A stretch of 6,275 bases of DNA, taken from NCBI GenBank assembly GCA_964394585.1, contig CAYMYI010000177.1, positions 1 through 6,275 on the forward strand, in the 5' to 3' direction. Below, one piece after another: positions 1-6,275 of this stretch. The stretch is from CAYUJH01 sp964394585 (GTDB taxonomy: Bacteria; Bacteroidota; Bacteroidia; Cytophagales; Flammeovirgaceae). The notes below the pieces were generated by a model. That model did not search any database. It saw nothing but the letters and a program-made list of their open reading frames with translations, and was not told the origin of the DNA. Each line of letters opens with the position of its first letter. Within the stretch, counting starts at the first letter, position 1. A program made the position numbers and the translations under genes.

Positions 1-16
1 AAAGTTATCCGAAATG

Positions 17-1909
17 TCATTTAGAAATGGTGGGCAGCGTAAAAATAAACTTACTCCCCTTATCGAATTCGCTTTCCACCCAAATAGTCCCCCCTTGCCT
101 TTCGATAAACTCTTTACAAAGTACCAAGCCAAGCCCCGTTCCCTTTTCGCCTAGTGTGCCTTTGGTCGAGTGGTTGCTATCAACGCGAAAAAGTTTAGAA
201 AGGTACTCATTCTGAATCCCTTGTCCGGTATCGGCTACGGTTACTTTTACCTGTTCTTGTCCATATGCTTCCACGGAAATGCTTACGCTTCCTTGCGCAG
301 TAAACTTGATGGCATTATCTAACAGGTTTCGCAATACTGCGTCGACCATGGGTCGGTCGGCAAATACTTGGTAATCTTTAGAAAGGTCTGTTTGTAACGT
401 GATATATTTTTGTTCGGCTCGGCTTTCTTGCAATGCTATATTGTTAGTAATCAGTTCATTTATAGAAAAGTATGCAGGGTTATATGGAATTTTGCCACTT
501 TGTGTACGCGCCCAAGTAAGCAAGTCTTCTACGAGCGCTTGGGCACGCCCCGAAGCTGTTGCCAGCATTTGAGCGTAAGGTTCAACTTCTTTTGTGGATT
601 TATCGGCTTCGATTTCTTTTAAAATGATTCCGCTTAAGGCAACCAACTGGTTAATTGGCGAACGGACATCGTGGGCGATGATAGAAAAAAATTTATCTTT
701 CGTGGCGTTAAGGGCAGTGAGTTCCTCGGCTTGCTGATAAATTGCTTGGTTTTGTTTTTTCAGTACTCGATTCGCTTTTACTTTAAGCCGGTGATACCGA
801 TAGGAAAATAAAATCACCAACAAGGCAGTAAATGCTACTCCTAAAAGGATAGAAACTTCTAGTCTTCGTGTTTTATTTTCTTGCCGAAGGCTTTCAATGG
901 CTTGTTGTTTCCGAGTGTATTCAAAAAAATCAATCCGGCTTTCGGTATCTTTATCCCAAAGGCTATCTTGATAGGCTTTTGCTTGGCGTTGGTACAGATA
1001 CGCTGAATCGTTTTGGTTTAGGGCATTCATTACTTTTGCCCGGCTATCGTAGGTGATGGCTAATAACTCTTTTACATCCGTATTTTTTGCCATTTGCAAG
1101 GCAAATTTGCTGAGTGTATCTGCACGTTCTAATAGGCTATCTTTTAAGGCGATTTCAGCCATGAGCTGGTTCCCCCGTATTTTAGCGCGCATATCGTTGA
1201 TTGCCTCTGCTCTCTGTAAACACTGTTCTAATGCGCGGTAACTCGAATCGTACTGTTGTAAAAAAAACAGTGTTTCTGCCTGGTTAAACAATAAAATAGG
1301 CACTAACCGAACTATGTGATGTTCTGCCATAGGAAGGCTATGATCGAGATGGAACAATGCCGAATCGTACATTTTGCTATCGAAATAGACCTTTCCTAAG
1401 TTGTTATAAATTACCGCAACGCGGTCATACTTCATTTCATCTAAGAAGTAAGGTAGTGCTTCGCGATAATAACTCACAGCGGCTTCTCGATTGCGCATTA
1501 CGGCATAGATATTCCCAACGCTTAGCAGGTTTTGCCCAATTAGAAACGCATCTTGCAACGCGTGGGCTTTCTCTAACGATTGTGTGTAATAATTAAAGGC
1601 ATCTTGCAAAAAACCTTTCGACCAATATCCAGAGCCGAGCCGATTCAAGGCGAGAGCTAACCCTTCTGCGTACCCAATTTTTTGGGCAATTCGAACGGCT
1701 TCTTCGGCATATTCGATGGTTGACTCGGGCCTATCGTACACGATGATTGCATTCAAATCGTTCAGCGCATCTACTCTTTCCCTATTTTCAGGCAATTTCT
1801 CTATCACTTGTTTAAGGCTATCGCTTTGCATAGATTGCCCGAAGCCATGAGGAGAAATCAAAAACAGAAGAAAGGCTAAAACAGGGTAAAAAAGGGGTTG
1901 CATTCGCAT
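17..1909 (-). CDS. Sensor histidine kinase with periplasmic TPR domain
   Basis: Predicted inner-membrane histidine kinase of 630 aa that autophosphorylates on histidine and passes the phosphate to a response regulator not present here. Residues 1-25 form a signal peptide (hydrophobic core about 9-19, likely cleavage near GFG-Q). Residues about 45-317 hold six or seven TPR-like helix pairs, for example the repeats beginning near 85, 126, 166, 204, 246 and 285. One membrane helix spans about 352-370, followed by a likely coiled coil (373-405). The HisKA H-box has H413 in IAHDVRSP. The HATPase_c domain shows the N-box (N528 to N532), the G1 box DTGQGI (560-565), an F-box-like F574 and the G2 box GEKGTGLGL (587-595), so catalytic residues look complete. 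There is no receiver or DNA-binding domain, so it is not a hybrid one-component kinase. The ATG at 1909 precedes the signal peptide directly; Met3 (1903) is an alternative start. No Shine-Dalgarno is seen. The ligand or partner sensed by the TPRs is unknown. It lies 89 bp downstream of the OmpA-family gene. Confidence 0.93.
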   Translation of the reverse strand: MRMQPLFYPVLAFLLFLISPHGFGQSMQSDSLKQVIEKLPENRERVDALNDLNAIIVYDRPESTIEYAEEAVRIAQKIGYAEGLALALNRLGSGYWSKGFLQDAFNYYTQSLEKAHALQDAFLIGQNLLSVGNIYAVMRNREAAVSYYREALPYFLDEMKYDRVAVIYNNLGKVYFDSKMYDSALFHLDHSLPMAEHHIVRLVPILLFNQAETLFFLQQYDSSYRALEQCLQRAEAINDMRAKIRGNQLMAEIALKDSLLERADTLSKFALQMAKNTDVKELLAITYDSRAKVMNALNQNDSAYLYQRQAKAYQDSLWDKDTESRIDFFEYTRKQQAIESLRQENKTRRLEVSILLGVAFTALLVILFSYRYHRLKVKANRVLKKQNQAIYQQAEELTALNATKDKFFSIIAHDVRSPINQLVALSGIILKEIEADKSTKEVEPYAQMLATASGRAQALVEDLLTWARTQSGKIPYNPAYFSINELITNNIALQESRAEQKYITLQTDLSKDYQVFADRPMVDAVLRNLLDNAIKFTAQGSVSISVEAYGQEQVKVTVADTGQGIQNEYLSKLFRVDSNHSTKGTLGEKGTGLGLVLCKEFIERQGGTIWVESEFDKGSKFIFTLPTISK

Positions 1910-1968
1910 AGAGACACCATTTAATCGTGTTGTTTTAATTAGGTGAATAGCGGAATAGAAGAATTTAT

Positions 1969-1986
1969 AAACAAATTAATTTATTT
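1969..1986. repeat. AT-rich imperfect 18-bp palindrome between genes
   Basis: The halves AAACAAATT and AATTTATTT are reverse complements at 8 of 9 positions, with no loop. The central 10 bp (1973-1982) are a perfect palindrome. It sits in the 89-bp gap between the stop of the OmpA-family gene and the start of the histidine kinase, 60 bp before the kinase ATG. It could be a regulator site or a chance product of the AT-rich gap. As an RNA hairpin it would be weak and loopless, so it is not called as a terminator. No good Bacteroidota promoter (TTG, spacer, TAnnTTTG) was found in this gap. Confidence 0.25.
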
Positions 1987-1998
1987 TATCCAATTTTC

Positions 1999-4632
1999 TT
2001 ATAACACTATGAACTCAACTCTTCGGTTCAGTTGCTGCCCTTCTTCAGTTGTATTATCGGCAATGGGGCGCAGCTCGCCAAACCCTTCTGCTCCTTTAAT
2101 TTGGCTACCTACCCCTTTGCCTTGTAAATAGCGCAGTACGGCTTTGGCTCTGCGTTTGGAAAGGTCAAGGTTAAAGGCATCATCGCCATCGCTATCGGTA
2201 TGCCCTTCGATGCGGATTGAAAGTTCAGGGCGTTCTTGCAGCAGTTTCGCTAATCGGTTTAAATCAAAATACGATTCAGGGCGAATCACGTCGCTATCGT
2301 GATCGAAATGCAAGGTTTTTAAAATAATCGGCTTGCGGTTTGGGTTATTACGGTCCGTGGAGCTCAAGGCAATATTAGGAGTAGTTACTACTGTTGTTTG
2401 GAGTTCCTCCGATAAATCTACTGTACCCGAGTTGCCAAAGCGCATTTCATCTTCTGCAAAAAACACATATTGATAGCCGTTTTTTAACATAAGCGAGAAT
2501 GAGCCATCGGGCTGGGTTTGCACCGTACCTTCTTCTTTAGGTTCAGAGTCTGTTTGCCATCGCACTTGGGTTACCACCCCCTGCCCTTCAGCGTCGGTCA
2601 TTCTACCTTTCACCAAGGTTAGCTGCTTGGGCTGAAACCGTTTGGGTACTTCTACATGGTAGATATCGCGCTTACCAAACGAATTCCCTTCGCGGCTAGA
2701 AACCATCAATGCCTCTCTGCCTGTAGCGGTTAGGTAGAATGTATCGTCAAATGGGCTATTGACAGCCTTACCAATGTTTACCGGCTCGCTCCATTCGGTC
2801 CACGAGTTCATGTTGAGGCGTTTGGTCATGTAGATATCATACCCACCCAAGCCGTAGTGTCCATCGGAACTAAAATACAAGGTTTGCATATCGGGGTGTA
2901 AATAGGGACTTTTTTCAGCATAGGGCGTATTGATTACCTCACCGAGGTTAATCGGCTCGCTCCATCCGTCAGCCGTTTTTTCCACCACGTATAAGTCGAG
3001 GTTAAACTCGCCAGCCCCATGGTAATACAATTTATCGGGCGGGTAGTTGGGGTTGTAGCCCCCTACGCCACCGGGGCGATCTGAAGCAAACAAAACGGCT
3101 TGATTATCTGCCGTAAAGGCAAGCCCTGCTTCGTAGTGTTTGGTATTGATAGGATACGGGAACACCTGAATTTTACCCCACTGGTCGCCTTGGCGCACGG
3201 CATAGTACAAATCGCCTTTACCCAGGTTGCGTTCTAACAAATTTACATAGTTGAACTGAGGCAATGTGCTATAATTGCCATAGATAATTAACCGAGAAGC
3301 ATCCGCAGTGATATTTACCGGTACTTCATGGGCGCGGGTACTGGTATTTTGAGTCAGTTTTTTTGCAGGTTGCCAAACCCCTTCTACCTTTTGGGCATAA
3401 TAAATATCCTCGCCGGTATCCGCATTTTTTCGGGCAAAGTACAACGTGTTTCCATCGGCAGTAAGCACGGGGTTATAGTCGTGGGCTAAGGTATTCACAC
3501 CTGCCCCTAGGTTAGTCAATAACCGTGGAGGAGTTGGGTCGTGCAGTAATTCGATGGTTTTTTGAAAGAACGATTGCCACTGTGGGAACAATGACCGATA
3601 GGTTTCGTGGACTTGTGCGGCTTCCGCCCATTGTTTCTGCACTACAAAATATGCCGCCTTTTTCATAACGGCAATGCGGGCTATGTCGGCTGGGGCTAAC
3701 ACTCGGATGAACCGATCGTACAACGATTCTTTTTCAGGTGTGTACCCTTCGTAATGTAAATTTAATTCGCACAACAGTGCGATGACTTCCTGAGAGCGTT
3801 CCTGTGCTAGTGCTTTGAGTTTTTCGTACGGTTCTGATTTGTCGTACAGGCGTTCAATTTCAAACTCGGCTCCGTAAAATTGAGGGACTATGTGTTTCAG
3901 TTCTTCCGGTGGGTATAATTCTAAAATAGAGGCGCAGTACTTTTCGTACATACCACCATCGCGTTCCCCATATCGGCGTAAATCGTTAATTCGGAGGTAC
4001 TCTGCCAGCAATTCTTTCCGATAGTTTGCCACCATTTTCACGTACATACTCTGCGGGTATTGCTCTATAAACTGCCCGCATTGCTCTAGCAAGGCTTCGC
4101 GCAGAGCAAGCACTTCATCGGCATCGGTTACACGGTTATAAATCCCTGAGCCATACAGCAAAGAAGTAGGCTTACGATACGGTGCCTCTAAAATTAGTTT
4201 GTAGGCTGTGTTTTCTATGTTATGTAACAGCGCTCTTACGATTTCATCTTCGGTAGTTGCCACTTTCCAGCGCAGTTCCACTCGCTCGTCGGTAGAAAGT
4301 GCCATGTACACCTCTTTTGCCTTTTGCGCTGTAGCAAATGCTATGTGTAACGAGTCTAAATACGGTTGAAGGTTGGTAAACTTAAAGCCCTTTTCTTGTT
4401 GCCGATACTTTTCGTTTTGCACCTCTACGAACATAATGCGCGCTTTTTCGAAAAGAGCGAACACATTATTGGGGTTTCTTTCTAAAAGTTTGGCTACTAG
4501 AACCTTTGCCTTAGCGTGTTCTTTATCTTGTACGAGTGTGCGCACTTGCTTTTCTAGGTCGGTCATGTCTTGAGCTGCCGCACTATTAAAGCAGAAAAAT
4601 AAGAGGAAAATGCTACAAAAAAATGGTTTCAT
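1999..4632 (-). CDS. TPR/PD40 beta-propeller/OmpA family envelope protein (PorE-like architecture)
   Basis: Exported 877-aa protein predicted to bind peptidoglycan through its C-terminus while the rest acts as a periplasmic scaffold. Start: the frame extends to a TTG at 4659, but the ATG at 4632 gives a clean signal peptide (about residues 1-20, core FFCSIFLLFFCF, ending SAAAQ), so the ATG is chosen. The two cysteines do not form a lipobox. Domains in order: helical TPR-like region (about 22-365); about five PD40/WD40-like blades (about 385-413, 434-480, 499-551, 572-605, 628-660) with typical strings such as HPDMQTLYFSSDG and GGYDIY; a beta domain resembling the carboxypeptidase regulatory fold (about 673-730, with DAEGQGV and PDGSFSL); OmpA_C (about 770-877). 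In OmpA_C the motif GHTDSDG and the NLDLSKRRA helix place D813 and R828 where the diaminopimelate-contacting Asp and Arg of OmpA lie (spacing 15). This order matches PorE of the type IX secretion system, but related Bacteroidota OmpA proteins share parts of it, so no symbol is given. No Shine-Dalgarno is present. Confidence 0.93.
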   Translation of the reverse strand: MKPFFCSIFLLFFCFNSAAAQDMTDLEKQVRTLVQDKEHAKAKVLVAKLLERNPNNVFALFEKARIMFVEVQNEKYRQQEKGFKFTNLQPYLDSLHIAFATAQKAKEVYMALSTDERVELRWKVATTEDEIVRALLHNIENTAYKLILEAPYRKPTSLLYGSGIYNRVTDADEVLALREALLEQCGQFIEQYPQSMYVKMVANYRKELLAEYLRINDLRRYGERDGGMYEKYCASILELYPPEELKHIVPQFYGAEFEIERLYDKSEPYEKLKALAQERSQEVIALLCELNLHYEGYTPEKESLYDRFIRVLAPADIARIAVMKKAAYFVVQKQWAEAAQVHETYRSLFPQWQSFFQKTIELLHDPTPPRLLTNLGAGVNTLAHDYNPVLTADGNTLYFARKNADTGEDIYYAQKVEGVWQPAKKLTQNTSTRAHEVPVNITADASRLIIYGNYSTLPQFNYVNLLERNLGKGDLYYAVRQGDQWGKIQVFPYPINTKHYEAGLAFTADNQAVLFASDRPGGVGGYNPNYPPDKLYYHGAGEFNLDLYVVEKTADGWSEPINLGEVINTPYAEKSPYLHPDMQTLYFSSDGHYGLGGYDIYMTKRLNMNSWTEWSEPVNIGKAVNSPFDDTFYLTATGREALMVSSREGNSFGKRDIYHVEVPKRFQPKQLTLVKGRMTDAEGQGVVTQVRWQTDSEPKEEGTVQTQPDGSFSLMLKNGYQYVFFAEDEMRFGNSGTVDLSEELQTTVVTTPNIALSSTDRNNPNRKPIILKTLHFDHDSDVIRPESYFDLNRLAKLLQERPELSIRIEGHTDSDGDDAFNLDLSKRRAKAVLRYLQGKGVGSQIKGAEGFGELRPIADNTTEEGQQLNRRVEFIVL

Positions 4633-4802
4633 GACAGTCAGTTTATGATAATCTCCCAAAATTGCGAAAATTTCATAATGGGATTACATAACGAACTTTG
4701 CTACGCAATTCATGCCATTTTTCACAAGAATTAAGCATCTCCTTTTTTTTGACTCCCAAACACCTCCCTGAAAATCAGCCCATTTCCCCGCGCTTAGTTA
4801 GG
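4633..4802. other. 170-bp intergenic gap, no gene recognised
   Basis: This gap lies between the stop of the TlpA-like lipoprotein gene and the ATG of the OmpA-family gene, both on the minus strand. It has room for a promoter for the downstream gene, but no good TTG/TAnnTTTG pair was found. A minus-strand CAATTTTG (4663-4670) resembles a -7 element but has no -33 partner at a usual distance. A run of eight T (4743-4750) has no stem beside it and is not called a terminator. Whether the two flanking genes share a transcript cannot be decided from the sequence. Confidence 0.5.
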
Positions 4803-6053
4803 CTACTCTGCAAGCAATTTATCGACAAAAAGGTTGAACTCGCGTGTGAACGTATCGTAATAAGCGCCTGTTCCCGGGCCGCTAAAACCAGTATGGATTT
4901 TCCGCACTTTCCCGGAACGGTCGATGAAAATGGTAGTAGGGAAGGCAAGTACTTGGTTTAACATCGGGAGCGTTTTGGCAGCATCGAGTTTATCATCGGT
5001 TCCGGCAAGCAAAATAGGATATTCGATTTGTAACTTTTCGCGCAAATTTTCAAGCCGTTTGATCGCCTTTTGCGGATCGGTTAGCCGTTCGTAGGCGAGG
5101 GCTACTACTTCTACGCCTCTTTGTTTGTTTTGCCGATAGAATGGAGCGAGAAATTGGGTTTCATCGAGGCAGTTTGGGCACCACGAACCCATAAGTTGTA
5201 CAATCACTACGTTTCCTTGGAAGCGTTCATCGCTCAAAGAAATGGTATCGCCGACTAGGTTCGGAAAGGCAAACGATAGCGTTTCATACCCTTCTTTCAA
5301 ATACGTAAGCGTAGAAGCATCGGGAAGAGCGGCGTCCTCGTCGCGCACAGCAGACCAGCCCTGTTTCCAGTGTTTCCCCGACCAAAACATACCATTTGCC
5401 AGCGAATCGGCGGAAGCGATATCGGCATGGAACAAGAAGGCGTGTTCTCCATCAAACACCGATAGTTTTAACACATCCTCTACTACATTCCCTTCTAAAA
5501 AGCGGTAATCACCAGTTTGTGTGAGGAATGTTCCGGTAACGTTTTCTTCATTTTGGGTAAAAATTCCTACGGCTTCCTCAAGGCTACCATCTTCGTTTTC
5601 GAGGTATACTTTCCATTTACCGGTAACATCGCTTGCCGAAGCAGGCGACTTAGATACTGCAAAGCGTTGACGGCTCCCCAACGTAGCCCGAAACGGCAAG
5701 CGGTAATCGTCATAATCTTTTTTAATCCACTCTCCTATGAGTTGATTGCCTTGTATCTTAGCAATAATTTCTGTGTTAAACACGCGCATGGGCATATAAA
5801 CTGTATCTCCCTGAAAACGAATCGTTCCGAGGAGAATTTGTTCTTCATCATTCAATAAAGCTACTTGAAGCGTCTCCCCCTGTTCTTTCACTTCAAAATT
5901 GAAGGGCATTTCAACGCCATCGCGCAATGTGAGTTCTGCACGCCATACCCCAATGGGCAGCGTATTTTTTGCTTCCTCCTCTGCGCTTTGTGCAGCGGGA
6001 TTACAAGCGCTTAAAAACACAACTCCGACAAAAAATAGTAGAATATTTTTCAT
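4803..6053 (-). CDS. TlpA-family thioredoxin-fold lipoprotein (thiol-disulfide oxidoreductase)
   Basis: Predicted lipid-anchored, periplasm-facing thiol-disulfide oxidoreductase of 416 aa. The signal peptide (1-16) ends in the lipobox LSAC, with C17 as the lipidated cysteine followed by N18 and P19, then a short acidic/Ala-rich linker. The C-terminal domain (about 255-414) is a TlpA/AhpC-TSA-like thioredoxin fold. It has the strand VVIVQLMGSWCPNC with redox pair C292 and C295, and the cis-proline loop FPTTIFID (P372), followed by DRSGKVRKIHTGF. These show an intact CxxC active site. The N-terminal half (about 33-237) is beta-rich and seems to hold two divergent copies of one unit, each opening with G-x-W-(K/R) and an L-x-x-x-D-G turn (from about 35 and 145). 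The substrate is unknown; members of this group are usually linked to reduction of periplasmic disulfides or, in ResA-like proteins, to cytochrome c maturation, but no cytochrome genes are seen here. The ATG at 6053 begins the signal peptide directly. The stop TAG is 170 bp before the OmpA-family start. Confidence 0.93.
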   Translation of the reverse strand: MKNILLFFVGVVFLSACNPAAQSAEEEAKNTLPIGVWRAELTLRDGVEMPFNFEVKEQGETLQVALLNDEEQILLGTIRFQGDTVYMPMRVFNTEIIAKIQGNQLIGEWIKKDYDDYRLPFRATLGSRQRFAVSKSPASASDVTGKWKVYLENEDGSLEEAVGIFTQNEENVTGTFLTQTGDYRFLEGNVVEDVLKLSVFDGEHAFLFHADIASADSLANGMFWSGKHWKQGWSAVRDEDAALPDASTLTYLKEGYETLSFAFPNLVGDTISLSDERFQGNVVIVQLMGSWCPNCLDETQFLAPFYRQNKQRGVEVVALAYERLTDPQKAIKRLENLREKLQIEYPILLAGTDDKLDAAKTLPMLNQVLAFPTTIFIDRSGKVRKIHTGFSGPGTGAYYDTFTREFNLFVDKLLAE

Positions 6054-6185
6054 AGTTTATGGTGATATTTTTTACATAAAACAAGAGGGAAGATTTCGGG
6101 GCATCCTGTAAAATTTAATAGATATTGCTTACTTTGCTCTTCCAATATACACCGCAATTTACCGAACTATTTCGCTTTACTCGAT
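6054..6185. promoter_or_regulatory. Divergent intergenic region, presumed to hold promoters
   Basis: This 132-bp AT-rich gap separates the minus-strand lipoprotein gene from a plus-strand frame, so at least one promoter is expected here from gene orientation. Weak matches to the Bacteroidota -7 element (TAnnTTTG) are TAAATTTT on the minus strand (6110-6117) and TTACTTTG on the plus strand (6129-6136). Neither has a -33 TTG at the usual spacing; the minus-strand one has a TTG 25 bp upstream (6143-6145). The assignment therefore rests on position, not on a clear motif. Confidence 0.3.
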
Positions 6186-6275
6186 ATGCACCCTTTGGTT
6201 TTTTACGTCTATGTCGCCCAACCGTCTCTTCCTTTGGAGCAGTTACAGAGCATTTTCAAAGAGGTAAAGCTGAAA
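6186..6275 (+). CDS. Possible start of a plus-strand gene, cut by the window edge
   Basis: An ATG at 6186 opens a frame of 30 codons with no stop before the window ends. The peptide begins MHPLVFYVYVAQPS and continues into a likely amphipathic helix (LPLEQLQSIFKEVKLK). There is no signal peptide or recognisable motif in this part. No earlier ATG exists in frame: the frame is open back to a stop at 6063-6065, but its codons there contain no common start. The other frames around it close quickly, for example the ATG at 6211 hits a stop within 19 codons. There is no Shine-Dalgarno, as for the other genes. It is divergent from the lipoprotein gene. Function unknown; an open frame this short could arise by chance. 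Confidence 0.5.
   Translation, partial: MHPLVFYVYVAQPSLPLEQLQSIFKEVKLK

Noticed and set aside
1918..1920. ATG at 1920 as an earlier start for the histidine kinase
   Set aside because: It is in a different frame and meets a stop after about 14 codons; the ATG at 1909 leads straight into the signal peptide.
4590..4632. Cysteine in the signal peptide of the OmpA-family protein as a lipidation site
   Set aside because: The cysteines at residues 5 and 14 lie inside the hydrophobic core with Phe before them, which does not fit a lipobox; the AAAQ end suggests ordinary cleavage.
4743..4750. Run of eight T as an intrinsic terminator
   Set aside because: No GC-rich stem precedes it on the plus strand, and on the minus strand, where the genes lie, it is an A-run.
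5517..5858. Plus-strand open frame of 113 codons within the lipoprotein gene
   Set aside because: It is antisense to a gene with clear lipobox and CxxC motifs, and its peptide has no recognisable features; other plus-strand frames inside the three genes were dismissed for the same reason.
6110..6145. Minus-strand TTG (6143-6145) and TAAATTTT (6110-6117) as a Bacteroidota promoter for the lipoprotein gene
   Set aside because: The spacer is 25 bp, longer than the usual 19-21 or so, and the -7 element has one mismatch; too weak to call as a promoter on its own.
1..6275. CRISPR array, insertion sequence, tRNA or toxin-antitoxin pair
   Set aside because: No regularly spaced repeats, transposase motifs, terminal inverted repeats, cloverleaf or paired small genes were seen; the window is nearly filled by three long intact genes.

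Overview
The window looks like chromosomal DNA from a member of the Bacteroidota (Cytophagales- or Flavobacteriia-like). The evidence is a histidine kinase with a periplasmic TPR sensor, an outer-membrane/periplasmic protein of TPR + PD40 propeller + OmpA type, a TlpA-like thioredoxin lipoprotein with an N-terminal beta-rich half, moderate GC with AT-rich intergenic gaps, and no Shine-Dalgarno sequence in front of any start. The genus cannot be named from the sequence alone.

Layout: three intact genes lie on the minus strand and are read right to left. First is a 416-aa TlpA-family thioredoxin-fold lipoprotein (6053 to 4803), then a 170-bp gap. Next is an 877-aa TPR/PD40/CRD-like/OmpA protein (4632 to 1999), then an 89-bp gap. 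Last is a 630-aa membrane histidine kinase with a TPR sensor (1909 to 17). On the right, after a 132-bp divergent gap, a plus-strand frame opens at 6186 and runs off the window. It is probably the start of another gene but is too short to identify. All three complete frames are uninterrupted. I see no RNA genes, mobile elements, CRISPR arrays or convincing intrinsic terminators.

All three gene products are predicted to enter or face the periplasm. One is a lipid-anchored thiol-disulfide protein, one is a peptidoglycan-anchoring scaffold, and one is an inner-membrane sensor with a periplasmic TPR domain. A shared envelope role is possible, but the gaps of 170 and 89 bp do not prove an operon. 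The most notable item is the OmpA-family protein. Its domain order (TPR-like helices, about five PD40 blades, a carboxypeptidase-regulatory-like beta domain, OmpA_C) matches that of PorE, a type IX secretion accessory protein. Similar architectures are common in Bacteroidota, so this is a hypothesis. I found no clearly undescribed system in this window.
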